Shown here: positions 1 to 5,233 of the stretch, piece after piece
Position numbering within the stretch: the stretch's first letter is position 1
How the letters are laid out: every line of letters starts with the position of its first letter
Assembly (NCBI GenBank): GCA_030595765.1
Contig: JAUVCJ010000074.1
Span: 1-9,860 of the forward strand
Length of the DNA stretch: 9,860 nucleotides
Direction: 5' to 3'
DNA from: Thermoplasmatota archaeon
GTDB lineage: Archaea; Thermoplasmatota; Thermoplasmata; GCA-020350865; JAUVCJ01
Position numbers and translations under genes: made by a program
The notes under the pieces: generated by a model
What the model was told of the DNA's origin: nothing
The model's input: the letters and a program-made list of their open reading frames with translations, nothing else
The model's database searches: none

Positions 1-73
1 CTTGGAGAATAAACGCCTCTAAAAAGGAGAGATATTCTTGCGGACTCAATTCGCTAAATTGTTTTTCGAACAC
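1..73 (-). CDS. possible 5' end of an unidentified leaderless gene (partial)
   Basis: On the minus strand a GTG at 73-71 opens a frame that stays open for 24 codons to the window edge. It encodes a segment, FSELSPQEYLSFLEAF, with the mixed acidic and hydrophobic pattern of a real amphipathic protein. A TATA-like element (ctatatat, 96-103) lies about 26 bases upstream of the GTG. This spacing would put the transcription start on the start codon, as in leaderless archaeal mRNAs; no ribosome binding site is visible. If real, the gene diverges from the ribbon-helix-helix gene and shares its regulatory region. The family cannot be recognised from so few residues, and a chance open frame is possible. 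The same DNA holds a 42-codon plus-strand frame (38-166, TTG start) that looks less protein-like. Confidence 0.3.
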   Translation of the reverse strand, partial: MFEKQFSELSPQEYLSFLEAFILQ

Positions 74-95
74 AACGCTAAAAAGATTGTACTGG

Positions 96-103
96 CATAT
101 ATA
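96..103 (-). promoter_or_regulatory. candidate box A promoter for the divergent gene
   Basis: On the minus strand the sequence reads aaaaaactatatat, an A-rich BRE-like stretch followed by a TATA element. It lies about 26 bases upstream of the GTG at 73. This is typical archaeal spacing from box A to the transcription start. The assignment depends on the partial gene at 1-73 being real. Confidence 0.25.
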
Positions 104-195
104 GTTTTTTGCACCAGACTTGTTACCAGGTTCACGTTGACAAGGACATCAATTTTAAGGAGCTAAACAAATACATTTAACTTTATCTAACGCAA

Positions 196-242
196 GTCCG
201 ACAAAACACACCTGTAAAAAACCAGTCGGACAATAGTCAGAC
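196..242. promoter_or_regulatory. cluster of three GTCNGAC motifs, candidate operator
   Basis: GTCCGAC (196-202), GTCGGAC (225-231) and GTCAGAC (236-242) lie within 47 bp. The heptamer is itself an odd-length palindrome. The last two are 11 bp apart, one helical turn. Two of the three continue as GTCNGACAAWA. Two more copies flank the predicted transcription start at 362-390. Such clustering suggests binding sites for a dimeric regulator; the neighbouring ribbon-helix-helix protein is the obvious candidate, but that is inference. Confidence 0.5.
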
Positions 243-320
243 TCGTATGCCAGTTGCTTTTCCAATCCGGGTTTTTTGTATTCGAGGCTATCCGAAGATG
301 GATGCCGAATTGAGGACAGG

Positions 321-337
321 GGGAAAATATTTATATA
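321..337 (+). promoter_or_regulatory. box A promoter of the CdrS-like gene
   Basis: A purine-rich BRE-like stretch (gggaaaat) is followed by TTTATATA at 330-337, close to the archaeal box A consensus. The transcription start should fall about 25 bases downstream, near 358-360, directly before the inverted repeat at 362-390. Confidence 0.65.
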
Positions 338-361
338 CCCCGCCCTTCATATAACATCTCT

Positions 362-390
362 GTCAGACAAATAATGACTATTCGTCTGAC
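362..390. promoter_or_regulatory. 29-bp inverted repeat at the predicted start point, candidate operator
   Basis: The left arm GTCAGACAAATAAT (362-375) pairs with the right arm ACTATTCGTCTGAC (377-390) at 12 of 14 positions around one central base. Each outer end is a GTCNGAC heptamer, 22 bp (two helical turns) apart. The site sits just after the predicted transcription start, where a bound repressor would block polymerase. It covers the upstream ATG at 374, which argues that translation starts at 419 instead. Confidence 0.55.
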
Positions 391-418
391 TAATTGCGAC
401 GAACACGAAGTGACGGCA

Positions 419-718
419 ATGACAGCAGATACAGAACGTGTGACCATAAGGGTCCCAACAGAAAAACTTGCAAAGCTCGACCTAATGGTGGATGAGGGCA
501 AGTTCTCAACCAAATCCGATGCCATACGAGCCGCTATCGAGAAGTTCATCGAGGACGAGATAGTCCCCCAGAACATTGAGAAGCTAACAGTCCAGTTCCC
601 CAAGGGAAATGTTGTAGAGCTTTCAGAGCTGGTGGAGAGTGGAGAGTCCATCTCTGTGGATGATGCCATTCGCACAGCAGTACGCGAATACCTGCGCATG
701 GCAAAAGATCGCCTCTGA
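419..718 (+). CDS. tandem ribbon-helix-helix DNA-binding protein, CdrS-like
   Basis: A 99-residue protein with two ribbon-helix-helix (CopG/MetJ-type) units. The first, residues 7-45, has strand VTIRVP, a helix rich in Leu, Lys and Asp, a turn at KFSTKS, and helix DAIRAAIEKFIED. The second, residues 55-93, has strand KLTVQFP, helix VVELSELVES and helix SVDDAIRTAVREYLR. RHH proteins normally dimerise to make one two-stranded sheet that reads DNA; this protein could fold as a pseudo-dimer. The first unit resembles CdrS, a short single-RHH regulator linked to ftsZ2 in haloarchaea, and ftsZ lies next here. I chose ATG 419 because GAAGTGA (407-413) gives a ribosome binding site five bases before it and residues then match the family start. 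ATG 374 would add 15 residues but has no such site and lies inside the inverted repeat. Role as a division-gene regulator is inferred from synteny. Confidence 0.8.
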   Translation: MTADTERVTIRVPTEKLAKLDLMVDEGKFSTKSDAIRAAIEKFIEDEIVPQNIEKLTVQFPKGNVVELSELVESGESISVDDAIRTAVREYLRMAKDRL

Positions 719-819
719 GACCAAACGCATAGTTGGACACATGAGGCCATTTTGGTTATGCTCCCATGTGGTAACGTTTTCATCATCATGGCCGCTTCCA
801 TAAGCGATATCCCACAATC

Positions 820-826
820 TTTAAAC
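820..826 (+). promoter_or_regulatory. candidate box A promoter of ftsZ
   Basis: TTTAAAC at 820-826 is a fair archaeal box A. It would place the transcription start near 847, giving a leader of about 27 bases that includes the AGGAGG ribosome binding site. ftsZ may therefore be transcribed independently of the upstream regulator. Confidence 0.45.
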
Positions 827-827
827 C

Positions 828-843
828 CGTAGCTTAAGCTACG
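828..843. promoter_or_regulatory. perfect 16-bp palindrome overlapping the ftsZ core promoter
   Basis: CGTAGCTTAAGCTACG is identical to its reverse complement over all 16 bases. It sits between box A (820-826) and the predicted start near 847, where a bound protein would block TFB or polymerase. No U-tract follows, so a terminator is unlikely. It does not match the GTCNGAC motif, so a different regulator, or a different RHH domain, may read it. Confidence 0.6.
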
Positions 844-861
844 TCAATAAAATACAAAAAC

Positions 862-867
862 AGGAGG
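862..867 (+). promoter_or_regulatory. ribosome binding site that fixes the ftsZ start
   Basis: AGGAGG lies six bases before ATG 874. A second ATG at 870 is only two bases away and opens a 7-codon frame ending in TGA, so 874 is the start. Confidence 0.85.
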
Positions 868-873
868 AAATGA

Positions 874-1917
874 ATGCCGCATCACCACTGTGAGCCACCC
901 CCAACTACACAAACGCTTGCCCGAACAGAGGACAATGAGCTTAGGATAAGAAAGCCATTGATCATGGTTGCAAGCTGTGGTGGAGCAGGGATGAATGCCT
1001 TAGAGAACCTGAACCGCACAGGCCTGCGTGGCGCCAAAAAAATGTGCATCAATACAGCATCTAGGCGTATGAATGAGATCGATGCCTTTGAGGTCATCAC
1101 ACTTGGTGGCAATCAAGAACTTGAACCGACCCACAGAATGGAAACAAACGCCAACTCAACGCTTTCCCTTCTCGAGAAGGAAAGGATCGCATCAGCTCTT
1201 GAAGGAACGGATGTAGTCTTCGTGATATGTGGTCTTGGTGGGGATACTGGCACCTATGTTGCGCCCAAGGTCGCTGATATCGCTAGAGAATCTGGAGCAC
1301 TGGTTGTCGGGATCGCTTGCACACCGTTCTCGGTGGAGGGGGGGCGTTGCATCATTGCCAGGTCAGGTCTGGAATTGCTAAGAGCTCATTGTGACACGAT
1401 CATCATCCTTGAGAATGACAGGCTTCTCGAATTGGTTCCAAACCTCCCAATAGGCAAAGCATTCCAGGCAATGGATCAGTTGATCACCGAGTCTGTAATG
1501 GGTTTTACTGAGCCGCTGACACAAGAGTCTCTAATCAGCATGCATTCAAGCGACCTCTTGGGGTTGTTTAAGAACTCAGGCACAGCAGCGCTGATATACG
1601 GCGAAGGCTCCTCGTCAGAGCCTGGCAGAACCATAGATGAGGCATTGAAAAATCCGCTCCTGGATTTCGATGCCGGAAGAGGGCAGGGACTGATGGTCCA
1701 TATTGTTGGAGGACCGGAGCTTACATCTGAAAAAGCAACGGAAATAACCCAAGAGCTTGTGAGCAAGTTGGGTTTCACTCCAAGGGTCATTCACTCTGCC
1801 AGGCGCAGGGATGGCCACCAGGATCGATTGACAATTACAGCCATACTAACAGGCATCGACGATGACAGGGATGATGACCCCGGAGAAGCCTTCAGCATGG
1901 AATTGACAGGCACATAG
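874..1917 (+). CDS. ftsZ: FtsZ-family cell division GTPase with altered GTPase motifs
   Basis: A 347-residue FtsZ/tubulin-family protein that would polymerise at the division site in the cytoplasm. Visible motifs are the T1 nucleotide loop GGAGMNAL (36-43), a tubulin-signature region GLGGDTGTY (120-128), CTPFSVEG (149-156), and ND at 181-182 followed by the long core helix. The usual signature is GGGTGTG, so an Asp and a Tyr replace glycines. The T7 loop, normally NVDFAD, reads SMHSSD (222-227): the Asn and first Asp are replaced by Ser and His, and only the last Asp remains. T7 completes the GTPase site of the next subunit, so hydrolysis may be slow or absent. The C-terminus is a short acidic tail without a recognised FtsZ end peptide. 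Archaea often carry two FtsZ proteins; the RHH neighbour suggests the FtsZ2 side. The gene ends with TAG, rare in this window. Confidence 0.88.
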   Translation: MPHHHCEPPPTTQTLARTEDNELRIRKPLIMVASCGGAGMNALENLNRTGLRGAKKMCINTASRRMNEIDAFEVITLGGNQELEPTHRMETNANSTLSLLEKERIASALEGTDVVFVICGLGGDTGTYVAPKVADIARESGALVVGIACTPFSVEGGRCIIARSGLELLRAHCDTIIILENDRLLELVPNLPIGKAFQAMDQLITESVMGFTEPLTQESLISMHSSDLLGLFKNSGTAALIYGEGSSSEPGRTIDEALKNPLLDFDAGRGQGLMVHIVGGPELTSEKATEITQELVSKLGFTPRVIHSARRRDGHQDRLTITAILTGIDDDRDDDPGEAFSMELTGT

Positions 1918-1942
1918 GGAAGAACTATGGCACTGCCTATTT

Positions 1943-1976
1943 GAGAATGCTCCTGGAGAATAGTATATGAGAATAG
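1943..1976. repeat. three GAGAAT repeats with 13-bp period upstream of the nuo promoter
   Basis: GAGAAT begins at 1943, 1956 and 1969, exactly 13 bp apart; the last two continue as GAGAATAG. They end about 22 bp upstream of the candidate box A at 1998. Regularly spaced short repeats there could be activator or repressor sites. The repeats are short, so chance cannot be excluded. Confidence 0.4.
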
Positions 1977-1997
1977 TCCAGAAGAAGGCTCGCAAGG

Positions 1998-2005
1998 TTT
2001 AATAG
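1998..2005 (+). promoter_or_regulatory. candidate box A promoter of the nuo operon
   Basis: TTTAATAG, preceded by gcaagg, is the best box A in the 190-bp gap between ftsZ and nuoA. It would start transcription near 2026-2028, giving a leader of about 80 bases. An alternative TATA-like element, tagtatat at 1961-1968, is weaker and overlaps the GAGAAT repeats. Confidence 0.4.
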
Positions 2006-2028
2006 CACATAGATTATTTGAGAAAAAT

Positions 2029-2048
2029 GAACCAGTTGGCGCTGGTTC
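2029..2048. promoter_or_regulatory. 7-bp hairpin or operator at the nuo transcript start
   Basis: GAACCAG (2029-2035) and CTGGTTC (2042-2048) form a perfect 7-bp inverted repeat around TTGGCG. It lies at the predicted 5' end of the nuo transcript. There is no following U-tract, so a terminator for ftsZ is unlikely. It could be an operator or an mRNA leader hairpin. Confidence 0.45.
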
Positions 2049-2107
2049 CAAATGAGGGCATGAGCTGAGCCAGATAAGCCCATTTCCCTTAACGATAGAG
2101 GTCAAAC

Positions 2108-2518
2108 ATGGCAACAGAGGATTTCATACCGGTAGCATTGTTTCTTTTCGTGGCTCTTATGATGCTACTAGCGCTACAACTTTTCAACAGATATTCTCGC
2201 CCAAGACGCTCGGCACTCAAAGGCACCTACGCTCTGCTGACACGAAAGTATTACAGAGAAAGAACCGACCCATCAGGTGCAGACGAACCACTGGGGTGGA
2301 ACGATTCCAGGTTTCAAACCGGAAAGGGAGAATGGCAGTACTTCCATTACATGCTTACCTTTGCATCTGCGATTTCCATGGTTGGATTCCTAACAATTGG
2401 CGCGCTAGTCTTTGACGATCTAGTTCTGTTACCACGCATAATCTTTCTGGGATTTAGTGGGATCTTTGCACTGGCGTTCTATATAGTTCTTTGTGCCAAG
2501 GGAGGTCCAGCACCATGA
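2108..2518 (+). CDS. nuoA: divergent NuoA/FpoA, complex I membrane subunit
   Basis: A 136-residue membrane protein with three hydrophobic segments, about residues 7-26, 80-102 and 109-129, the layout of NuoA. Position before nuoB in a nuo operon supports the call. NuoA packs against NuoH and its loop between the first two helices senses the quinone site. The sequence is divergent: the loop lacks the conserved Cys of the PYECG motif and reads TRKYYRER (45-52). The second helix lacks the FDVE acidic pair, with ISMV (89-92) at the aligned position. The ATG has GAGGT (2098-2102) five bases before it. It is the first gene of the operon and overlaps nuoB by four bases. Identification rests on context plus topology more than on motifs. 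Confidence 0.72.
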   Translation: MATEDFIPVALFLFVALMMLLALQLFNRYSRPRRSALKGTYALLTRKYYRERTDPSGADEPLGWNDSRFQTGKGEWQYFHYMLTFASAISMVGFLTIGALVFDDLVLLPRIIFLGFSGIFALAFYIVLCAKGGPAP

Positions 2519-3108
2519 CACATGGAAAAGAGCAGAATCTGTTTGGGGTCATCCCATTGAACTCAGTGGATTTCCTGAAATTCATCGATACCTATGCCCA
2601 GATGGAGATGGAAAAGGTTGGAGTAAGTTGGCTTGCCAAACCATTTCTTTCACGACTCTTCACATGGGCCCAGTCCAACTCTGTGCACTTGCTGGAGCTA
2701 TCCAATAAATGTTGTGGGCTGGAACTGGCCTCATCAGCAGGTCCAAGATATGACACCGAAAGGCTAGGAGTGGGGCACAAGTCATCTCCGCGCCAAAGCG
2801 ATCTGCTTCTGGTGACTGGCCCAATCAGCCATAAGTACGAACCGTTATTGCTTAGAACCTACCAGCAGATGCCATCTCCCAAGTGGGTCATGGCGATTGG
2901 CGAATGCGCGATAAGCGGAGGCCCCTACAGAGATAGTTACAGCATTCATCCAGGGGTCGACACCCTAATTCCTGTGGACGTATACGTTCCTGGCTGTCCG
3001 GTTAGACCCGAAGGCCTGATAGACGGGATCATTCTTCTCCAGAAGAAGATAAAAAAAGACAGGACCAAGACGATCGAGACAAAAAATGAGCTTCAGAACA
3101 TAAAGTGA
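2515..3108 (+). CDS. nuoB: NuoB/FpoB, complex I subunit with cluster N2
   Basis: A 197-residue peripheral subunit that holds the terminal [4Fe-4S] cluster N2, the last relay before the electron acceptor. All four ligands are present: the adjacent pair in NKCCGLE (C66, C67), C131 in GECAISGG and C161 in VPGCP. The region RYDTERLG (78-85) matches the conserved RYDxxRFG stretch that lines the quinone pocket, with Leu for Phe. The start ATG overlaps the nuoA stop as ATGA and has GGAGGT eight bases upstream. An in-frame upstream ATG at 2491 has no ribosome binding site and lies within nuoA. The C-terminus is Lys-rich. Intact N2 ligands show that electron transfer through the complex is still selected for. 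Confidence 0.93.
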   Translation: MTHGKEQNLFGVIPLNSVDFLKFIDTYAQMEMEKVGVSWLAKPFLSRLFTWAQSNSVHLLELSNKCCGLELASSAGPRYDTERLGVGHKSSPRQSDLLLVTGPISHKYEPLLLRTYQQMPSPKWVMAIGECAISGGPYRDSYSIHPGVDTLIPVDVYVPGCPVRPEGLIDGIILLQKKIKKDRTKTIETKNELQNIK

Positions 3109-4979
3109 ACTACATGGCCCAGAAAACACCAAAGACCCAAGTAAGCGATCCCTCTAGTTCACATGCTAATGATTTGCATGCCAGGAAAAGAGAGAAGCAT
3201 GAAATAAATGCTCAGAAGAGGACACCCCATGAGGAGCCAAGTCGTGTGGAGGGAACATTAGACCTGATGTCATCCCTGAAAACAGCATTCCCAGGAGCTA
3301 TAGACCCTGCGATGCATAATGGTGCAGGCCATGATGATAATGAAGGATCTTCAGTATACATTGAGCCGGAGCTTCTGCACCCAATCTGTACCCACCTCAA
3401 GAATATAGTTGGCCTAAGTCACTGCGCAATGCTAACAGCCATTGAAAACAAAGACGGACTTGAGCTTATAGTTATTCTGGACTCCCATGCTATAGCAAAC
3501 CGGATGGAATTGAGGGTGAGGCTTCCAAACAATGCTGCGGCGGTAAAGAGCATCAGCGACCTGTGGCCTGGGGCTAACTGGTTGGAAAGAGAGGCCTGGG
3601 AGATGTTCGGGATCGAGTTCCATGGTCACCCAAGCCTTGAACATCTACTTCTGGCTGAAAACTTCAACTCCAATCCACTTCGAGATTCCTTCATCCCACC
3701 AGACCACTTCACCTCACCAGATCCCTCCACCTCACCAGATTCATTTTCCCCCCTAGAATCCTTCAACTCCAATCCGCTTCCAGATACATTCACATCCCTG
3801 AGTTCCATCTCCCCAAATGGAGCTAAAAATAGAGCTAAAGAATCTGCCATGGCAATAGATAACCAGGCAAGCAGGAAAGCTACTGGGACCGATAAGCGAA
3901 AAACACAATGGCAAGATCTTGGTCCAGCAGGCAGGTGCGCAGGCGGGCCATGGGACCTTCAGGTCATGACCGAAGGGGACTGTATCACAGATGCAAGGAT
4001 AGAGGTTGGCTATCTCCATACCGGAATGGAATGGCTGGCACAGAAGAAAAACTACACCCAGCTCACTCCATTTACCGACCGGATCAGCCCCAGCTCATCC
4101 ATGCTTTGGTCCCATTGCTATGTATTGGCGGTGGAGAAACTGCTTGGCGCTGAGGTGCCATCAAGGGCAGAGCATCTTAGGGCATTAGCATCCGAATTGC
4201 AACGGATCGCATCCCATCTTGGATGGCTTGGCTCATTCGTCAGAGACCTTGGCAACGTCACGGTGTTGATGTGGTCCCTAAGAGAAAGAGAATTCATCCT
4301 AGACTTACTGGAGGCCTTGAGCGGTGCTCGGTTCAATAACAACTTCATTCGCATAGGCGGAGTACTAAAAGATATGCCATCAAGCCTGGGAGAGCAGATA
4401 TTCAAGGTCACGAACAGGCTTGAAAATGCCCTGGACGATTTTGAGAAAACCCTTGAAGGCTCTTCCATCTTCAGGTCCAGAACCATGGATGTTGGATATC
4501 TGACCGGAGCTCAGGCAATGGAGTTGGGCGTTAGCGGTTCAAACCTGAGAGCTTCAGGAATTGGAATGGACATCCGCTCCCATGCCCCCTACTCAATTTA
4601 TGAGGACCTGGACTTTGTTTGCGCGATCGAAAGAGAGGGTGATTGTTTTGCCAGGTATCGAGTAAGGATGGAGGAGATGCGAACTAGCATATACCTGATA
4701 AGACAGATCTTGGATAAGTTACCTGACGGCGATACCTGGCTTAAGGCACCACTCAGGCCAGAAACCGGTTCCGTTTACACCACAGTTGAAGGCGCCAGAG
4801 GAGAATGCGGCATATTCTTGACTTCGGATGGAAGCGAAAAGCCAGCCAGGCTCAAAGTGCGCTCTCCATCACTTTCGAATCTTTTTGCTGCGCCATCTAT
4901 CCTGCGTGGCTATCGGCTGGAAGATGTTAGCGCCATTGTGGACAGCCTGGACATTTGCATCAGCGAGGTGGACCGATGA
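3105..4979 (+). CDS. nuoCD: NuoC-NuoD fusion, complex I peripheral subunit
   Basis: A 624-residue fusion. Residues 1-85 are a charged, low-complexity extension. Residues 86-183 form the NuoC part, ending in WPGANWLEREAWEMFGIEFH. Residues 184-270 are a Pro/Ser/Phe-rich linker with internal repeats. Residues 271-624 form NuoD, with GYLHTGME (302-309), LAVEKLLGAEVPSRAEHLR (341-359), LRASGIGMDIR (481-491) and a C-terminal SLDICISEVDR. NuoD normally forms the quinone pocket with NuoB. Here the GPQHPSTHG motif reads GPAGRCAGG (273-281), putting Gly at the quinone His, and the Tyr position reads Pro329 in DRISPSSSM. Hydrogenase CxxC pairs are also absent, so this is not a NiFe hydrogenase. NuoCD fusions are known in bacteria such as E. 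coli. The GTG start overlaps the nuoB stop (GTGA); ATG 3114 is an alternative. Confidence 0.92.
   Translation: MNYMAQKTPKTQVSDPSSSHANDLHARKREKHEINAQKRTPHEEPSRVEGTLDLMSSLKTAFPGAIDPAMHNGAGHDDNEGSSVYIEPELLHPICTHLKNIVGLSHCAMLTAIENKDGLELIVILDSHAIANRMELRVRLPNNAAAVKSISDLWPGANWLEREAWEMFGIEFHGHPSLEHLLLAENFNSNPLRDSFIPPDHFTSPDPSTSPDSFSPLESFNSNPLPDTFTSLSSISPNGAKNRAKESAMAIDNQASRKATGTDKRKTQWQDLGPAGRCAGGPWDLQVMTEGDCITDARIEVGYLHTGMEWLAQKKNYTQLTPFTDRISPSSSMLWSHCYVLAVEKLLGAEVPSRAEHLRALASELQRIASHLGWLGSFVRDLGNVTVLMWSLREREFILDLLEALSGARFNNNFIRIGGVLKDMPSSLGEQIFKVTNRLENALDDFEKTLEGSSIFRSRTMDVGYLTGAQAMELGVSGSNLRASGIGMDIRSHAPYSIYEDLDFVCAIEREGDCFARYRVRMEEMRTSIYLIRQILDKLPDGDTWLKAPLRPETGSVYTTVEGARGECGIFLTSDGSEKPARLKVRSPSLSNLFAAPSILRGYRLEDVSAIVDSLDICISEVDR
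3663..3780 (+). repeat. imperfect repeats encoding the NuoC-NuoD linker
   Basis: The block ttcaactccaatccRctt occurs at 3663-3680 and 3762-3779, and acctcaccagat occurs at 3710-3721 and 3729-3740. They encode NFNSNPL/SFNSNPL and TSPD repeats. The pattern shows the linker grew by local duplication and is probably disordered and functionally a spacer. Confidence 0.7.
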
Positions 4980-5233
4980 GACCTAATACATCTACTGGTG
5001 AAAGCCAGCATGATGCACCAATGAAGCCAAGCACATGGGCTGAGGTGGGTCAGAAAGGTGGATCGACGAGCTTGGGCACATGGGCTGAGATAGGTCAGAG
5101 AGGTGGATCAACGAGCTTGGGCACATGGGCTGAGATAGGTCAGAGAGGTGGATCGACGAGCTTGGGCACATGGGCTGAGATAGGTCAGAGTGAGGCACCG
5201 ACAAGATCCAGGGGGTTAGATAATGCATTATGA
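4976..5233 (+). CDS. small protein with TWAEIGQ repeats, embedded in the nuo operon
   Basis: An 85-residue protein of unknown function. It begins with MRPNTSTGE, then carries four copies of a 15-residue unit, SLGTWAEIGQRGGST, the first and last incomplete. No membrane segment, Cys or known motif is visible; composition is Gly, Ser, Thr rich with one Trp per repeat. It is probably translated: its ATG overlaps the nuoCD stop as ATGA, GAGGTG lies five bases upstream, and its stop overlaps the nuoH start by 11 bases. The Trp, Glu and Gln are kept in every copy, although the copies are so alike at DNA level that recent duplication also explains this. It occupies a place between nuoD and nuoH where standard operons have no gene. 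It may be an accessory or assembly factor, a spacer that couples translation, or a young gene. Confidence 0.6.
   Translation: MRPNTSTGESQHDAPMKPSTWAEVGQKGGSTSLGTWAEIGQRGGSTSLGTWAEIGQRGGSTSLGTWAEIGQSEAPTRSRGLDNAL
5024..5190 (+). repeat. 45-bp tandem repeat, about 3.7 copies
   Basis: Units start at 5024 (degenerate beginning), 5069, 5114 and 5159 (incomplete). The two full units, 5069-5113 and 5114-5158, differ at a single base, so expansion is recent. Period 45 keeps the reading frame. Each unit contains agaggtggatc, which loosely resembles a ribosome binding site, but no start codon follows at suitable spacing. Confidence 0.9.

Larger units (their letters stand above)
74..418. other. intergenic regulatory region upstream of the CdrS-like gene
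   Basis: This stretch has no convincing gene. It contains five GTCNGAC heptamers (196-202, 225-231, 236-242, 362-368, 384-390), a strong box A at 330-337, and a 29-bp imperfect inverted repeat at 362-390. Short T-runs at 105-110 and 272-277 could act as weak terminators for plus-strand transcripts, but no hairpin precedes them. The 42-codon frame at 38-166 was judged unconvincing. Confidence 0.6.
719..873. other. spacer between the CdrS-like gene and ftsZ
   Basis: The spacer holds the ftsZ promoter, a perfect palindrome and the ribosome binding site. A weak inverted repeat, CACATG near 739 and CATGTG near 765, lies shortly after the CdrS-like stop codon and is followed by gtaacgtttt. It could be a terminator or just chance. 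No small gene was seen. Confidence 0.5.

Noticed and set aside
38..166. 42-codon plus-strand frame from TTG 38 with AAGGAGA upstream
   Set aside because: Spacing to the ribosome binding site is good, but the protein looks unlike a fold or membrane peptide, and the minus strand frame in the same DNA looks more protein-like.
739..770. CACATG/CATGTG inverted repeat after the CdrS-like gene as terminator
   Set aside because: Only six base pairs with a 20-base loop and no strong T-run directly after it.
331..801. 156-codon open frame on the minus strand over the RHH gene
   Set aside because: It is antisense to a well-supported gene, is rich in Ser and Met without domain pattern, and has no ribosome binding site; it is a codon shadow.
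4118..4486. 122-codon minus-strand frame inside nuoCD
   Set aside because: It lies fully within conserved NuoD codons and shows no motif.
3105..4979. NiFe hydrogenase large subunit in place of NuoD
   Set aside because: The N-terminal CxxC position reads SPSS and the C-terminal DPCxxC reads DICISE, so the metal site cannot form.
5024..5190. CRISPR-like array
   Set aside because: Units are contiguous 45-bp coding repeats without spacers.
5024..5190. Array of internal ribosome binding sites from the agaggtggatc element in each repeat
   Set aside because: No start codon follows at usable spacing in any copy.
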